A stretch of 64,000 nucleotides of DNA from CBDCYH01 sp965224105 (GCA_965224105.1 CBDCYH010000002.1:620001-684000); one strand, 5' to 3'; positions 28,801 to 37,140 are shown, counted from the stretch's first letter. Notes: generated by a model from the letters alone, not told the origin. Numbers and translations are program-made.

Positions 28801-29700
28801 AACTTCGTTGTCGGAGTCTGCATACGCGACCAAATACCACCCACTCCCAGTCTGGTCCGCAGTCGGATAAAATGTTTCGCGTTCACGCGTTGACGAATTT
28901 GACTGCAATGCGATTACAAAGTCGTCATCAAGGTAAATGTCTTTTGATGACTGTGATTTTCCTAGATAGTATTCTACGTGAGATGATCCTGCTTCGCCAC
29001 TCCCAAAGTTTTGCAACTCCACTTCGATCTGATATGGCTGATCGGCAACGAGATCGAATGCGGCTACTTCATCACTGACGGTTATCTCGCTGACGACCAG
29101 GTCTGCAAATAGCCGCTCTGTCACAGTTACCGTCCCTGTCTGTACTGGCCACCCTTGCTGATCTTCTAAAGAACTTGAGGCAGGATATGAGTGCCAACAA
29201 CCATCGTCCTCATCTTGCATAGTCACTCGATAATAATACCGAAATGAACCGGTTTGTCTGGGCTGAACCGTTAGACTCAGTTCGTGCCTTTCGCCGTTCT
29301 GCCATGCCGTATCATAGAGCTCGACCAATAGATATGATGCAGGAAAAGGATCCGTGGAGCCGCATACTACTTCACCATAAATATCCTGACCGGCCACTTT
29401 GTGAACGACCGTCGAACCAGCACTTCCACTGTAACCGATAGCTGTAATATCACTCGGTTTAGTCAAAGAGGGAAAAGAAACAGAGATACTACCATAGTTT
29501 GAACTTTCTCCTGAATTTGAACCCCGAACAGAAAAAGAAAAGCTTTCTCCGAGCGTAATTTCTCTCTGGCTAGGCGGAGTTAGGCCCGCGCCAGGGATTG
29601 GAACACTTTGCGCGATGGAATCACTTGCGAGAGAAATGAGTATCGCAATGCTTACCAAAGCTGGCCTCAAGATATGGGGGGAAAGCATGTTGACTTTCAT
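25837..29700 (-). CDS. Large T9SS-exported protein with CARDB-type domains
   Basis: This 1287-residue protein has an N-terminal signal peptide (core LVSIAILISLASDSIAQ). At about residues 190-320 there is a CARDB/Ig-like domain (LFADLVVSEITVSDE, 'YQIEVELQNFGSGEAG'). A long helical/globular middle of unknown fold covers about 330-760, further beta domains follow, and a C-terminal type IX sorting domain (about 1210-1287) has VFDPVYPNPAKTNANIRI and ends RQLVVTK. T9SS cargo is moved across the outer membrane and attached or released. An enzymatic role is not visible. A sigma-54-like promoter and a dyad lie upstream, which suggests control by the adjacent sigma-54 response regulator. Confidence 0.85.
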   Translation of the reverse strand: MKVNMLSPHILRPALVSIAILISLASDSIAQSVPIPGAGLTPPSQREITLGESFSFSVRGSNSGESSNYGSISVSFPSLTKPSDITAIGYSGSAGSTVVHKVAGQDIYGEVVCGSTDPFPASYLLVELYDTAWQNGERHELSLTVQPRQTGSFRYYYRVTMQDEDDGCWHSYPASSSLEDQQGWPVQTGTVTVTERLFADLVVSEITVSDEVAAFDLVADQPYQIEVELQNFGSGEAGSSHVEYYLGKSQSSKDIYLDDDFVIALQSNSSTRERETFYPTADQTGSGWYLVAYADSDNEVDEAENENNNARAWGPFSITEAPSTISQLYGEAHSPINLSLGGDEYTLYEFGNDFVLPFTGHNPVPTKNNLVPNLETADILYRQGWWERRFSGGIASRTSELMEFIDFFDPNQWWHDVAMFTSPLLHGLVSKRKVDRVQLGNFAFWAAKETAKARVSHGTTATSLLWSAAKELYDNAKLSHLNDNMIEQLALAQEYLGGDLETFRTMESLVNMPAVDKAIGLVDRIHESSELVELAILYGEFIDAAETGDLTKAAVAGDKFLAAWRGVVGGLIVDETAERISEFSGFGEIDEEISTYAWLYDAHHEAIFETATKLEKQISELSTFHSAASHSVEDLTRASHLYDEITAKYFQLLYGLLLESKAVDHWYVSRIGNADIPTVTKWWLGFRPDDLDYLANVIDNNLIPELNSRAADWANYGSFVNTGIAAFEGASTALHSLKRGDRISVKTNAGFTSLKLGVDNNVPLVISNHYDIDFIDPSLHCSLANTGFQGGPISGLPAVLRSKSRQVVELDISVPIDWFHHYASGEDEASRRATIQCSLTGDLGSIATKREYSLEYSVTPFGVLDEIASSVDIARPGQRVEVSFRASGLQSVNNIVPVLAMRPDGRNAQVVTLTDVNNGDHSLTLSIPEGPFGAWGIKSFVSNQDGTLVVPPRFQQKVFFVVPQAILSSSQAPVTDWSMVDWNTVVLVSPRADSLVAADIANIIEIPESRQEIVENWDTSALIDRVRDRDVILVGGVDANPLVARLGSQSLTKEGDATIDVHLSAFGSGHAIVVAGWSLRDTEVASLGFLNEWESREISLPVALAEFNVVYDQDAVVVSWTTFAESDTEGFRIEHDLFGDKTEIVHVSTAVPTRAGIRTYNHRFKNPVHGVHTITLFNVDSQGIMEKLETGEVVIAPTERLVFDPVYPNPAKTNANIRITTNRDGIIRIVMFDLAGRKITTIADEIQTAAGSKSFSIATSALPNGVYFIKAYLDGSFIDSRQLVVTK

Positions 29701-29735
29701 AACACACAGTATTTGTTCGCAAAAGGAGTGTTCTG

Positions 29736-29751
29736 TCCAAGCTCTGTGCCA
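29736..29751 (-). promoter_or_regulatory. Sigma-54-like (-24/-12) promoter of the T9SS protein gene
   Basis: The minus strand reads TGGCAC-N5-TTGGA. The -24 element is a perfect consensus, while the -12 element has TTGG in place of TTGC. It is 36 bases upstream of the start codon, leaving a leader of about 25 bases. The downstream edge of an EBP-type dyad lies about 82 bp upstream, and the neighbouring gene encodes a sigma-54 activator. The mismatch at -12 keeps confidence moderate. Confidence 0.55.
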
Positions 29752-29832
29752 TTCCTGCCAGTATTTTAAATCAGATAATTATTCGGGATAATTCGAGTCT
29801 TTTTTGAGGGTAGCTTCGAAATGGAAACTCCA

Positions 29833-29854
29833 CGTGTTGCCCACTCGCAACACG
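29833..29854. promoter_or_regulatory. Candidate upstream activating sequence (dyad CGTGTTGC-N6-GCAACACG)
   Basis: Perfect 8-bp arms are separated by six bases. The site is placed 82-118 bp upstream of the sigma-54-like promoter, the usual distance for an enhancer-binding protein. The core GTTGC-N6-GCAAC recurs in the palindrome upstream of the cognate sensor kinase gene (33796-33815). Confidence 0.6.
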
Positions 29855-29888
29855 CACGCAATGGATGTTGCACTAACATCGCCATTCC

Positions 29889-31244
29889 TCACCCCTTCAC
29901 CTTCAACTTCCTCCACAAGTGGCTGCGATCTATTCCCAACGCGGCAGCTGTTTCTGCAACTTTCCCGCTATGCTCTTCAAGCATTTGTCTAATGTACCTT
30001 GCCTCCCACCTAAACCTCGCGGCTCGTAGCGACCGATCCAACGGTCCACCGTCACCGTCACCATATCCGTCGTAAGAACCATTGAGCAGAGCATTTTCCA
30101 CGTCCTTGACCGAGATCTTGGTGCCACTTACGTAAGCGACTAACCTCTCGACTACGTTCTTGAGTTCCCGAACATTTCCTTTCCAGCGATATTCGGTGAA
30201 GGGTACGAGAGCTCCTGTCCCAAGCGTCTTGGGTTCAAGTCCTTCTGCTCTGCAACTTCTTTCCAGGCAATGTTCAACAAGTGCCGGTATGTCCTCCCAC
30301 CGATCTCTCAAAGGAGGGATCTCGATCTCAACCACAGCAAGACGGTAGTAAAGGTCTCTCCGAAAATTTCCTGCTTCGACTTCTTCAAGAAGCTTCTTGT
30401 TGGTGGCTGCAATTATCCGGACGTCCACCCGAGTCGGTTTCTCGGAACCCACACTCCGAATAACTCCTGTCTCCAACACGCGCAGCAATTTCGCCTGCGT
30501 TGCAAGCGTCATTTCACCTATTTCATCCAGAAATAGCGTCCCGCCCTCGGCCTCCTCAAATCGTCCGATCCTCCTTGTATGCGCTCCGGTAAAGGATCCT
30601 TTCTCATGACCAAACAGTGTGCTTTCAACCAACTCTTCGGGAATCGAAGCGCAATTTACCGGGACGAATGGTTTGCCGCTACGACTGGAGTTCTTGTGTA
30701 TTGCCAAGGCAACCAATTCTTTGCCGGTGCCATTTTCTCCTGCAATCAATACCTTGGCACTGACTCTCGACGCCTGATCAATCAGCCGGAAAACGCGACG
30801 CATACTCGCCGTCGTGCCGATCATTCCGTAACGTTCCAACGAACTCTTGGCGTACCCGTTACTCTCGACCGCTATCGATCTGGATGTGAGTGTTTTCCGG
30901 ATTAGATGTAGCACGTGTGCAGGATCAAACTGCTTTTCAATGAACTCAACTGCGCCTAACTTCGTGGCCTCAACGGCCTTTGGAACTGTCCCCGTACCAG
31001 AGATCACGATCTTCTTTGTATCCGGGTAGGCGACCTCCATATGCCGCAACAATTCTATTCCATTTATGCGCGGCATCTGCAGATCTATTAGGGCAAGGTC
31101 GATTGGTTTTTCCTCCAATACACGTAGCGCCATGACGCCGTCCTGGGCCTGGTGCACTGGGTAGCCTTCCCTCTCCAGCATTTCGGCTAGCTCCTCGCGG
31201 TGATGAGGACTATCGTCAACTACAAGAATCGAATTTGTGTGCAT
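29889..31244 (-). CDS. Sigma-54-dependent response regulator (NtrC family)
   Basis: This 451-residue activator has a receiver domain (about 1-120) with phospho-acceptor Asp54 (LALIDLQMP), a sigma-54 AAA+ domain (about 140-375) and a Fis-type HTH at the C terminus (VAETAAALGIDRSHLWRKLK). Walker A is GENGTGKE (169-176). The sigma-54-contacting loop reads GSFTGA (216-221) in place of the usual GAFTGA, a tolerated conservative change. Phosphorylation by the kinase encoded just upstream (24 bases, same strand) should trigger oligomerisation and opening of sigma-54 promoters. The T9SS protein gene immediately downstream carries a matching promoter and dyad. Confidence 0.95.
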   Translation of the reverse strand: MHTNSILVVDDSPHHREELAEMLEREGYPVHQAQDGVMALRVLEEKPIDLALIDLQMPRINGIELLRHMEVAYPDTKKIVISGTGTVPKAVEATKLGAVEFIEKQFDPAHVLHLIRKTLTSRSIAVESNGYAKSSLERYGMIGTTASMRRVFRLIDQASRVSAKVLIAGENGTGKELVALAIHKNSSRSGKPFVPVNCASIPEELVESTLFGHEKGSFTGAHTRRIGRFEEAEGGTLFLDEIGEMTLATQAKLLRVLETGVIRSVGSEKPTRVDVRIIAATNKKLLEEVEAGNFRRDLYYRLAVVEIEIPPLRDRWEDIPALVEHCLERSCRAEGLEPKTLGTGALVPFTEYRWKGNVRELKNVVERLVAYVSGTKISVKDVENALLNGSYDGYGDGDGGPLDRSLRAARFRWEARYIRQMLEEHSGKVAETAAALGIDRSHLWRKLKVKG

Positions 31245-31268
31245 GGTACAACTAGGTATGCGTGGTAA

Positions 31269-33719
31269 CTAAATAGCGGGCAGGTAAATGGAAACAGCCG
31301 TGCCGACTCCCTCGCCACCGACGACGGATATATGTCCTCCGTGATCTTCGACAATCCTTCTAGCGATCGACATCCCCAAACCACTTCCATCTGCCTTAGT
31401 CGTGTAGCCCTCTTCAAAAATCCGGCTAAGCGTTTCGTTGCTCATGCCCTTTCCATTGTCGATAATCTCCAGCAGGACAAAATCAGAACCGCCGTGAGTC
31501 GAATGACTTCGCGAAGGCGAAAGTCTAAATAAAAGCTTGCCGCCGTAACCCATCGCTTCGATGGCGTTGTCGGCCACGATCTCAAGTGCAGATCGAATGT
31601 TCGCCCTGTCGGCCATTATTGTCGGTACTGGCGGATGGACTTCGACAACAATCGATATATCGGAGGCTGCGCGCGCCTGCAAGTCAGCTTTATACTCTTG
31701 AAGAAGTGCGCCCAGGTCGATCTCGGCCAAAACTGGAGCCGCGTTTTCTACAGAATCGAGGAATTCTTTCGCTTGCATATCCAGACGATTTGCCTCGCGC
31801 ACAATCTTGCGGAGGTATCGGTCAGCTGTGCCTGTGGCCCCGGGAATGGTTTCCAGCGCCGATTCCATATTATGAGCGGATAATCTAATCGTGGATAGCG
31901 GTGTGCGCATTTCATGGATCACCCGTCGCATTCGCTTCGTCCACGATTTCCCAACAACCTGCATCCCTACTTTGCTGTGCGAGATCGTAATGTTAGTGAC
32001 CGATCGTAACCCCCTCCTGGAATTCTCTGGATGCACTGTAACATTGAGAATTGAGTCGTTTCCTTCTGGCCCCCTAATTCTCAGGCTTGTAGGCCACCCA
32101 ACTGTTCCGTTCGCCCTATTCACAACCCCTGCAAGTTCTGGCCAGTACTTCAGTAAATCGTTGGCTCTCCTTCGTCTGCGGCCAAGCAGATTGGTCGCAG
32201 TATTATTTATCGCCAGTAATTCATCACGCGAAGGAGAGTATTGGAATACGGCGTTACCCATCGAATCCAACGCATGACTTAATGCCTTCCGAGTAGCACG
32301 TGCAATGCTTTGCCATCGAGTAGCAATCAGGACCAGCAAACAAAGAGCAGCTATCAACACCGAATTTCGATATCGATACCATAAATAGAGCGGCTGCCTC
32401 TCAAGCTTAAGGCCATAGAGGATTGTCGGATCTGCGAAATCATGTGCAAGGATTCTTGGTTCTGCAATCAATCCAGGTTTTAGTATGAGCGGTAGGAGAA
32501 CGTGCGGTGTAATTGCGACTGAACGCCCTCCCCGTTCTAGCAGGATGTGAGATCCTGATGTCAAGGCGCCCACCAGGTAGTCTTCGCCCTTCTCGCCGAC
32601 GGATGGCAATATCGAGGTAACACTTATGGGCGCTACTGTGCTGGCCTCCTTCGATGTCAAATTGGCATCGAAGATCCTGATTTTCGAATCTTGATACGAA
32701 ACCACAATTTCTTCGACGCCATCCTGTTCGAAGTCGACCGGCGCAACCCCAATAACGCCGGGACCAGTCGAAGTCGTCGCAGCGACTGGCTCGTCCAACG
32801 GAAGTTGCCTGGTTTGGATGTTCGCTGAACCCATGCGACCCGGAGGGGCGCCTCTAATAGTTTCGAGAACAAGAATTTTAGACATATCGCCATCAACTGG
32901 TGTATCACCAACACGAAAGCCTCCATCATTTACCGCTCTACGCTGCTTGCTTACGATGCGCAACTTGGGAAATAGATCAATGTGGAGTAGCCAATCAAAA
33001 TCATCGCTGATACCACCATCCGAATTGCCGTTCTGGGAGCGTCCGTGGGCCAGGAGCAGCTCAAGGATGCCGTCGCCGTTAAAGTCACGAAAAACCTCGT
33101 ATCCAGGCTTTGCTCCATATACGAGCTTGTCCACCAGGTTGAAGCTTGAAACGTCAAAAAGGTACACTCCTCGTGGACGGGCAGAGTATTCTGCAGATAA
33201 TATCACCACTATTCTTTCTTCGCCCTCGGCAACCTCGCGACGAGATATGAACACGAGAACCGGGTCCCATGGATAAATATCATCGCCATCAATTCGAGGT
33301 TTTCCCACTGTAACAAAGAACGAAAACCGCTTCACAACTTTCCGATTTTCGAGATTGAATGCGGTAACGAAAAGGGAATCATTGCGAACATGCGGAACAG
33401 CTATCTCAGCGACACCATCCCCGTCCAAATCGACAGCACGTATGCGACGCACCAATTCGCCGCTTACGTTTCCTTGGTCATATGCTCGACCATCGGGGCG
33501 TTCAACCAAAACAGAGCCTCCTCCATCAGGCCGATGAACACTGTTTACGTAAATGAATTCATCGATCTCATCATTGGTGAGATCTAGAGCGAGTACTTGC
33601 CCTCGAGCGACATTAACCTTTCGAAGCTCCTCGGTCAACTTGTACGGATAGGAGCGAGGGTCTTCGACATCGAATTTGCAGCCACTTAGGAGGATCAAGA
33701 CTAACATAATGTATCGCAT
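31269..33719 (-). CDS. Sensor histidine kinase with extracytoplasmic FG-GAP/VCBS-type propeller
   Basis: This 816-residue kinase begins MRYIMLVLILLSGC, a lipoprotein signal with lipobox Cys14. Residues about 30-450 carry repeats of the FG-GAP/VCBS type ('VDLDGDGVAEIAVPHV', 'RDFNGDGILELLLAHG', 'DFEQDGVEEIVVSY'), forming a putative ligand-binding propeller with calcium-type DxDxDG loops. One membrane helix (SVLIAALCLLVLIA) is followed by a PAS-like segment, HisKA with His602 (VIHEMRTPLS) and an HATPase domain ending in the GSGLGMSIARRIVEDHGG G2 box. The ATG at 33719 is preferred to a TTG five codons upstream. It is paired with the sigma-54 response regulator 24 bases downstream. Confidence 0.9.
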   Translation of the reverse strand: MRYIMLVLILLSGCKFDVEDPRSYPYKLTEELRKVNVARGQVLALDLTNDEIDEFIYVNSVHRPDGGGSVLVERPDGRAYDQGNVSGELVRRIRAVDLDGDGVAEIAVPHVRNDSLFVTAFNLENRKVVKRFSFFVTVGKPRIDGDDIYPWDPVLVFISRREVAEGEERIVVILSAEYSARPRGVYLFDVSSFNLVDKLVYGAKPGYEVFRDFNGDGILELLLAHGRSQNGNSDGGISDDFDWLLHIDLFPKLRIVSKQRRAVNDGGFRVGDTPVDGDMSKILVLETIRGAPPGRMGSANIQTRQLPLDEPVAATTSTGPGVIGVAPVDFEQDGVEEIVVSYQDSKIRIFDANLTSKEASTVAPISVTSILPSVGEKGEDYLVGALTSGSHILLERGGRSVAITPHVLLPLILKPGLIAEPRILAHDFADPTILYGLKLERQPLYLWYRYRNSVLIAALCLLVLIATRWQSIARATRKALSHALDSMGNAVFQYSPSRDELLAINNTATNLLGRRRRRANDLLKYWPELAGVVNRANGTVGWPTSLRIRGPEGNDSILNVTVHPENSRRGLRSVTNITISHSKVGMQVVGKSWTKRMRRVIHEMRTPLSTIRLSAHNMESALETIPGATGTADRYLRKIVREANRLDMQAKEFLDSVENAAPVLAEIDLGALLQEYKADLQARAASDISIVVEVHPPVPTIMADRANIRSALEIVADNAIEAMGYGGKLLFRLSPSRSHSTHGGSDFVLLEIIDNGKGMSNETLSRIFEEGYTTKADGSGLGMSIARRIVEDHGGHISVVGGEGVGTAVSIYLPAI

Positions 33720-33795
33720 GGTTCCCTTGGTCAAATTGACTCAACAGATATGCAATAAGGATGCAAAAACCGTTTGAAAGCGGAGATGTCGCATG

Positions 33796-33815
33796 GCGTT
33801 GCAATATTGCAACGC
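33796..33815. promoter_or_regulatory. Perfect 20-bp palindrome upstream of the sensor kinase gene
   Basis: The palindrome reads GCGTTGCAAT followed by its exact complement, 77 bp upstream of the kinase start. It contains GTTGC-N6-GCAAC, the same core as the dyad before the T9SS gene. A weaker copy (GTTGC-N6-TCAAC) lies at 33887-33902. No convincing sigma-54 promoter was found between it and the gene, so it may mediate repression or activation from another promoter type. Confidence 0.6.
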
Positions 33816-33958
33816 GAATTATTGGCCGGTTTCTTTTCGACAACCACGGGTTTGAGCAATGTTTCGTAGACCATTCAGACCAACTCGTTGCCTAATATCA
33901 ACCTGCATGACGAACATTTCTGCAGATCTGCCATTTTGTAGCAAGAAATGTCGAGCTA

Positions 33959-36577
33959 TTATTCTTGCTCCAGGTCCTGAAGCCACCGTCGAATAGTAAT
34001 TGGCTCAACCCCAAAGAATTGACTCACAGCCTTGGGGGTTTTTTCTCCGGACTCAATCCACGTCCGGGCTTGCTCCATTCGCTGCCGGCGCACTTTGGCC
34101 TTTACCGTAATCCCCCGTACCTGGCTATAGAGATCAGACAGATATTTCGGGTTATACGATTGCTTTCCGTCCTTCAAGCTTTCGACAACAATAGATTCTT
34201 TCGCCCAGTCTTCGCGAAACGTGTCATTCTTTATTCCCTTCTCAATAATCTTGTCGATCTCAGCGCATAAGGCCTTTGAGCGCTCGCTAACGATCGGTAA
34301 CTCCGCTGTTAACGTATCAACTGGTGTTCCCGATCGAGCATGAGAAAGAGTTTCTTCGCTACCTCTTGCCCATCTCCACATGGCCAGCAGTCCAACGGCA
34401 ATTACAAACAGCGAAGCAAACAATACCAATTTGTTTGAGCCACGTCTCGCGAACGTACCGACTCTCGCAAGGTAAATTCCGGACATCCCACTCACCACAA
34501 AGACACTGTCCCCAGCTACAGTAACATGAGACATACCAGTATCTGACACTTCGTCCACCGGTAGCTGAATCCTTGCAAAGGAACCCTTACCACTGTCATA
34601 AATGTAGAAGTGTTCGCCTGCTTGCATCCAAACCTGGTGCGGACCTGCACCGGTGAATGAGGTCACGAGGAGATCTCTAGCCTCCTCTACCGATTGGACC
34701 TTATCAGATTCCGATGTTAAACGAAAAAGTCCATTGTTACCCGTTGCGATCAAAATCTCATCTGATTCCTCAAAAGCAAACATTGCACGAATAATCAAAG
34801 TTGTATCCACTTCGAGTAACTCATGCGGTTCGTCCATTCGTGACTTGTAGAGTCCGTTGTTATAGCTTCCCACCCAAAGTTGGCCGCGTCGATCTTCCAC
34901 CAGGGCCGAAACTCTGCGAGGTCCTTCGCCTTGTGGAAAGTAGCTACTCATAGAGCCATCATTCAGCCATCGAACTCCGTTATCCGCAGTGCCAACTACG
35001 ATATCATTACCTCGCGATATAACCGCTGTTATATGATACCCAGCAGTTGTTTGCGCAAGTGCTTTTGGCCAGGAATCCACTGCATCACCCACATACAATC
35101 CCGCACTCGTCGCGAGTATCAGTTGTCCGATATAGAGACCAAGCACTGTCGGATGCTCAGTTGGGAGTAATCCGTCGACGGCAATCGAAGAGAGCTCTTT
35201 TCCATCGCTCATTCGAAAAACCCTGATGGTTTCTTCCAGTGCGCTAAACACCATGACCGTCGAATCGATCGTGGCAACGAGATCGCGGCCTTCGACAAAC
35301 GAATGGCGCCATTGAAGCCTACCAAAATTCCATTGACTGGCTTGGTATGCCCCTTTGTCAAAAGAACCAAACCAAACTCCCCCAGTCGATGTTGAGGCGA
35401 TGCTTACCAGGCGGCCCGGCAAAGAACTGGATTCAATTCGTTCCACGCGCTTACTCGTCCTCGAATATCGGAATAGTGACGATAAAGTCGCGCGGTAGTC
35501 GGGACTAAGAATCCACAAGTCGCCACGATGGTCCTCAACCATATGAACCCGCCAATGTTTGTCGTAGTGCGTTTCGCAATCTCCCTGGACTAATCTTGGA
35601 ACTGATGAGACTTCGACCAGGCAATTCTGCCATGCGAACAGCTGCCCATCAGAACTAGTGTGGAGCGCCCTTACGGGAAACTCGGTACGACTCGTTTCTC
35701 GGACTAAGAGTGTGCGAGGATCAACTTTAATTATCGCCCCGCCTTCGACCTCACCAATCTTGTTACCTTTTGCACCTGCGCCAAGGTATACGAAACCATC
35801 ACTCCCATTTGCTGCAGATGTAATGTGCGATAACACCGAGGTGGAATCCGCGATTCGAATGGGCCTGAATGTTTGTAACTCAATGTCGAAGACCGAGACA
35901 CCTCCGCCCTTCGTGAAAATCCACATACTCCCATTCGGACCGGCATGCAAGCCGCCAGTCGAGATATGAGTTAGGGGTCTGGGTTCTTTCGCAGACTTTC
36001 CCAAACGGTCGATGATTCCGGTTTGTGGATTAATGCGCTCGACACCCCCGGGCTCTGTAATGACCCATAACATCCCCTCTCCATCAAACTCTATGTGATA
36101 GATTGCTGGATGGCGGAGGCCCTCATCGCCGGCCATGTAATGTTTCAGAATGGAAAACTCTTTTGCATCCAACTCCAAAACACCCATGTTGTCGGTGCCA
36201 ACAAACAAGTTTCCTGTTTCGGGGTGCTGCACCAACTGTTTAACCCGAACATAGAGGTTGGCATTGTTCACGTCGAGAGGACTAGTGAGGATATGCTCAT
36301 CTTCAATTCCTCCAATGACGATCAACCCGGCCGAAGTTCCGAGTACCATCCGGCCATCCGCCAATTGAAGAATCGACCACACTTCGTCGGAGCTCGGCTC
36401 ATCCGCAGCCTCGAAAAAGTGAGGAGATGAGCCTTGTGCGATCGCGTTTGTGTTCAATGGCGAAAGTACCACGAGCAGCGTGACCAACCGCCGGGATAAC
36501 CTAAGTCGGTCTCCTATCCGCCCAATGGATTGCCATCGTGCCAAAGCGGAACACAACTCACGAATGGAGACACGCAT
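33959..36577 (-). CDS. Membrane-spanning one-component regulator: beta-propeller sensor, one TM helix, cytoplasmic HTH
   Basis: This 872-residue protein has a long N-region and a signal/anchor segment (LVTLLVVLSPLNTNAIAQ). About 650 residues of two-component-regulator-type propeller blades follow (VWSILQLADGRMVLGTSAGL, 'QLWVGSYNNGLYKS'), then one membrane helix (about 714-734, KLVLFASLFVIAVGLLAMWRW). A cytoplasmic tail of about 135 residues follows; its last 40 (ARTWIESGEKTPKAVSQFFG, then VEPITIRRWLQDL) look like a helix-turn-helix. No kinase or receiver domain is present, so ligand sensing would pass directly to DNA binding. A 9-bp inverted repeat lies just upstream. Overall class is fairly secure; ligand and targets are unknown. 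Confidence 0.75.
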   Translation of the reverse strand: MRVSIRELCSALARWQSIGRIGDRLRLSRRLVTLLVVLSPLNTNAIAQGSSPHFFEAADEPSSDEVWSILQLADGRMVLGTSAGLIVIGGIEDEHILTSPLDVNNANLYVRVKQLVQHPETGNLFVGTDNMGVLELDAKEFSILKHYMAGDEGLRHPAIYHIEFDGEGMLWVITEPGGVERINPQTGIIDRLGKSAKEPRPLTHISTGGLHAGPNGSMWIFTKGGGVSVFDIELQTFRPIRIADSTSVLSHITSAANGSDGFVYLGAGAKGNKIGEVEGGAIIKVDPRTLLVRETSRTEFPVRALHTSSDGQLFAWQNCLVEVSSVPRLVQGDCETHYDKHWRVHMVEDHRGDLWILSPDYRATLSSLFRYSRTSKRVERIESSSLPGRLVSIASTSTGGVWFGSFDKGAYQASQWNFGRLQWRHSFVEGRDLVATIDSTVMVFSALEETIRVFRMSDGKELSSIAVDGLLPTEHPTVLGLYIGQLILATSAGLYVGDAVDSWPKALAQTTAGYHITAVISRGNDIVVGTADNGVRWLNDGSMSSYFPQGEGPRRVSALVEDRRGQLWVGSYNNGLYKSRMDEPHELLEVDTTLIIRAMFAFEESDEILIATGNNGLFRLTSESDKVQSVEEARDLLVTSFTGAGPHQVWMQAGEHFYIYDSGKGSFARIQLPVDEVSDTGMSHVTVAGDSVFVVSGMSGIYLARVGTFARRGSNKLVLFASLFVIAVGLLAMWRWARGSEETLSHARSGTPVDTLTAELPIVSERSKALCAEIDKIIEKGIKNDTFREDWAKESIVVESLKDGKQSYNPKYLSDLYSQVRGITVKAKVRRQRMEQARTWIESGEKTPKAVSQFFGVEPITIRRWLQDLEQE

Positions 36578-36582
36578 CCGAA

Positions 36583-36619
36583 TTGAGCCAAATTATCAAT
36601 TACAAACAACTTGGCTCAA
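36583..36619. promoter_or_regulatory. Inverted repeat upstream of the propeller-HTH regulator (TTGAGCCAA-N19-TTGGCTCAA)
   Basis: Perfect 9-bp arms are separated by 19 bases, from 6 to 42 bp upstream of the start codon. The half-site spacing of about 28 bp centre to centre would place two protein subunits nearly three DNA turns apart. It could be an autoregulatory operator, or a leader hairpin that hides the ribosome binding site. Confidence 0.45.
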
Positions 36620-36733
36620 CATAATAATCTGGACGGCAGCGGTCAAAGGATTTTGCCTGGATCGGGCCGAAGTTGGCGGCGTTTGGCATTTCTGACCCCG
36701 AGAGAGAGACGGAGTGCCAGGTGGCACGCTAGC

Positions 36734-37120
36734 CTAATCTGAAATCGATCCGTACACCGTATAAGTATCGATGGTCGCACTGACAAAACCCGACCCGGTA
36801 GAGTCTACGCGAATCCTTGCGTGCGCGATCCGCTCCAGCCCACCTGGCGACAAAGAATCCGTGTAAGCGGTTAATTCATCTTTAGCCGTCAGCTCGAAGA
36901 CACCCAGAGTGGTGCGGAAAGTAACCGGTTTTCTACCGGCGGTCGCGGCAATTGCCGCGTAAATATCGAATATGTGTGAGGCGGGTTCACAAAGCTTATG
37001 CGAATTGTCGATTTCAAGCCTAATAACTTTGGCTGCCGAAAATTCGTTGGGATCGACATAATCATCAACGTTGCAGGCCGCCAGCATAACCAAAGCGCAG
37101 ATAATAATTATTGGCTTCAC
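36734..37120 (-). CDS. Small predicted lipoprotein
   Basis: This 128-residue protein has a short signal peptide and a lipobox (ICALVMLAAC, lipidated Cys16). The mature part begins NVDDYVDPNEFSAAK and is rich in short beta strands and Thr/Ser. Nothing identifies a family. It starts 20 bases after the outer-membrane-like protein gene on the same strand, so the two probably form an operon and may form a surface pair. Confidence 0.65.
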   Translation of the reverse strand: MKPIIIICALVMLAACNVDDYVDPNEFSAAKVIRLEIDNSHKLCEPASHIFDIYAAIAATAGRKPVTFRTTLGVFELTAKDELTAYTDSLSPGGLERIAHARIRVDSTGSGFVSATIDTYTVYGSISD

Positions 37121-37140
37121 AGCATAAATTCGGTTTGTTG

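Noticed and set aside
33720..33795. A sigma-54 promoter between the palindrome and the sensor kinase gene
   Set aside because: TTGCA occurs twice, but no GG-N10-GC spacing was found on the coding strand.
36714..36727. Palindrome GTGCCA-N2-TGGCAC after the small lipoprotein gene
   Set aside because: It contains TGGCAC on both strands, as in a sigma-54 -24 element, but no TTGC follows at the correct distance on either strand. It also lacks a T-run for a terminator.
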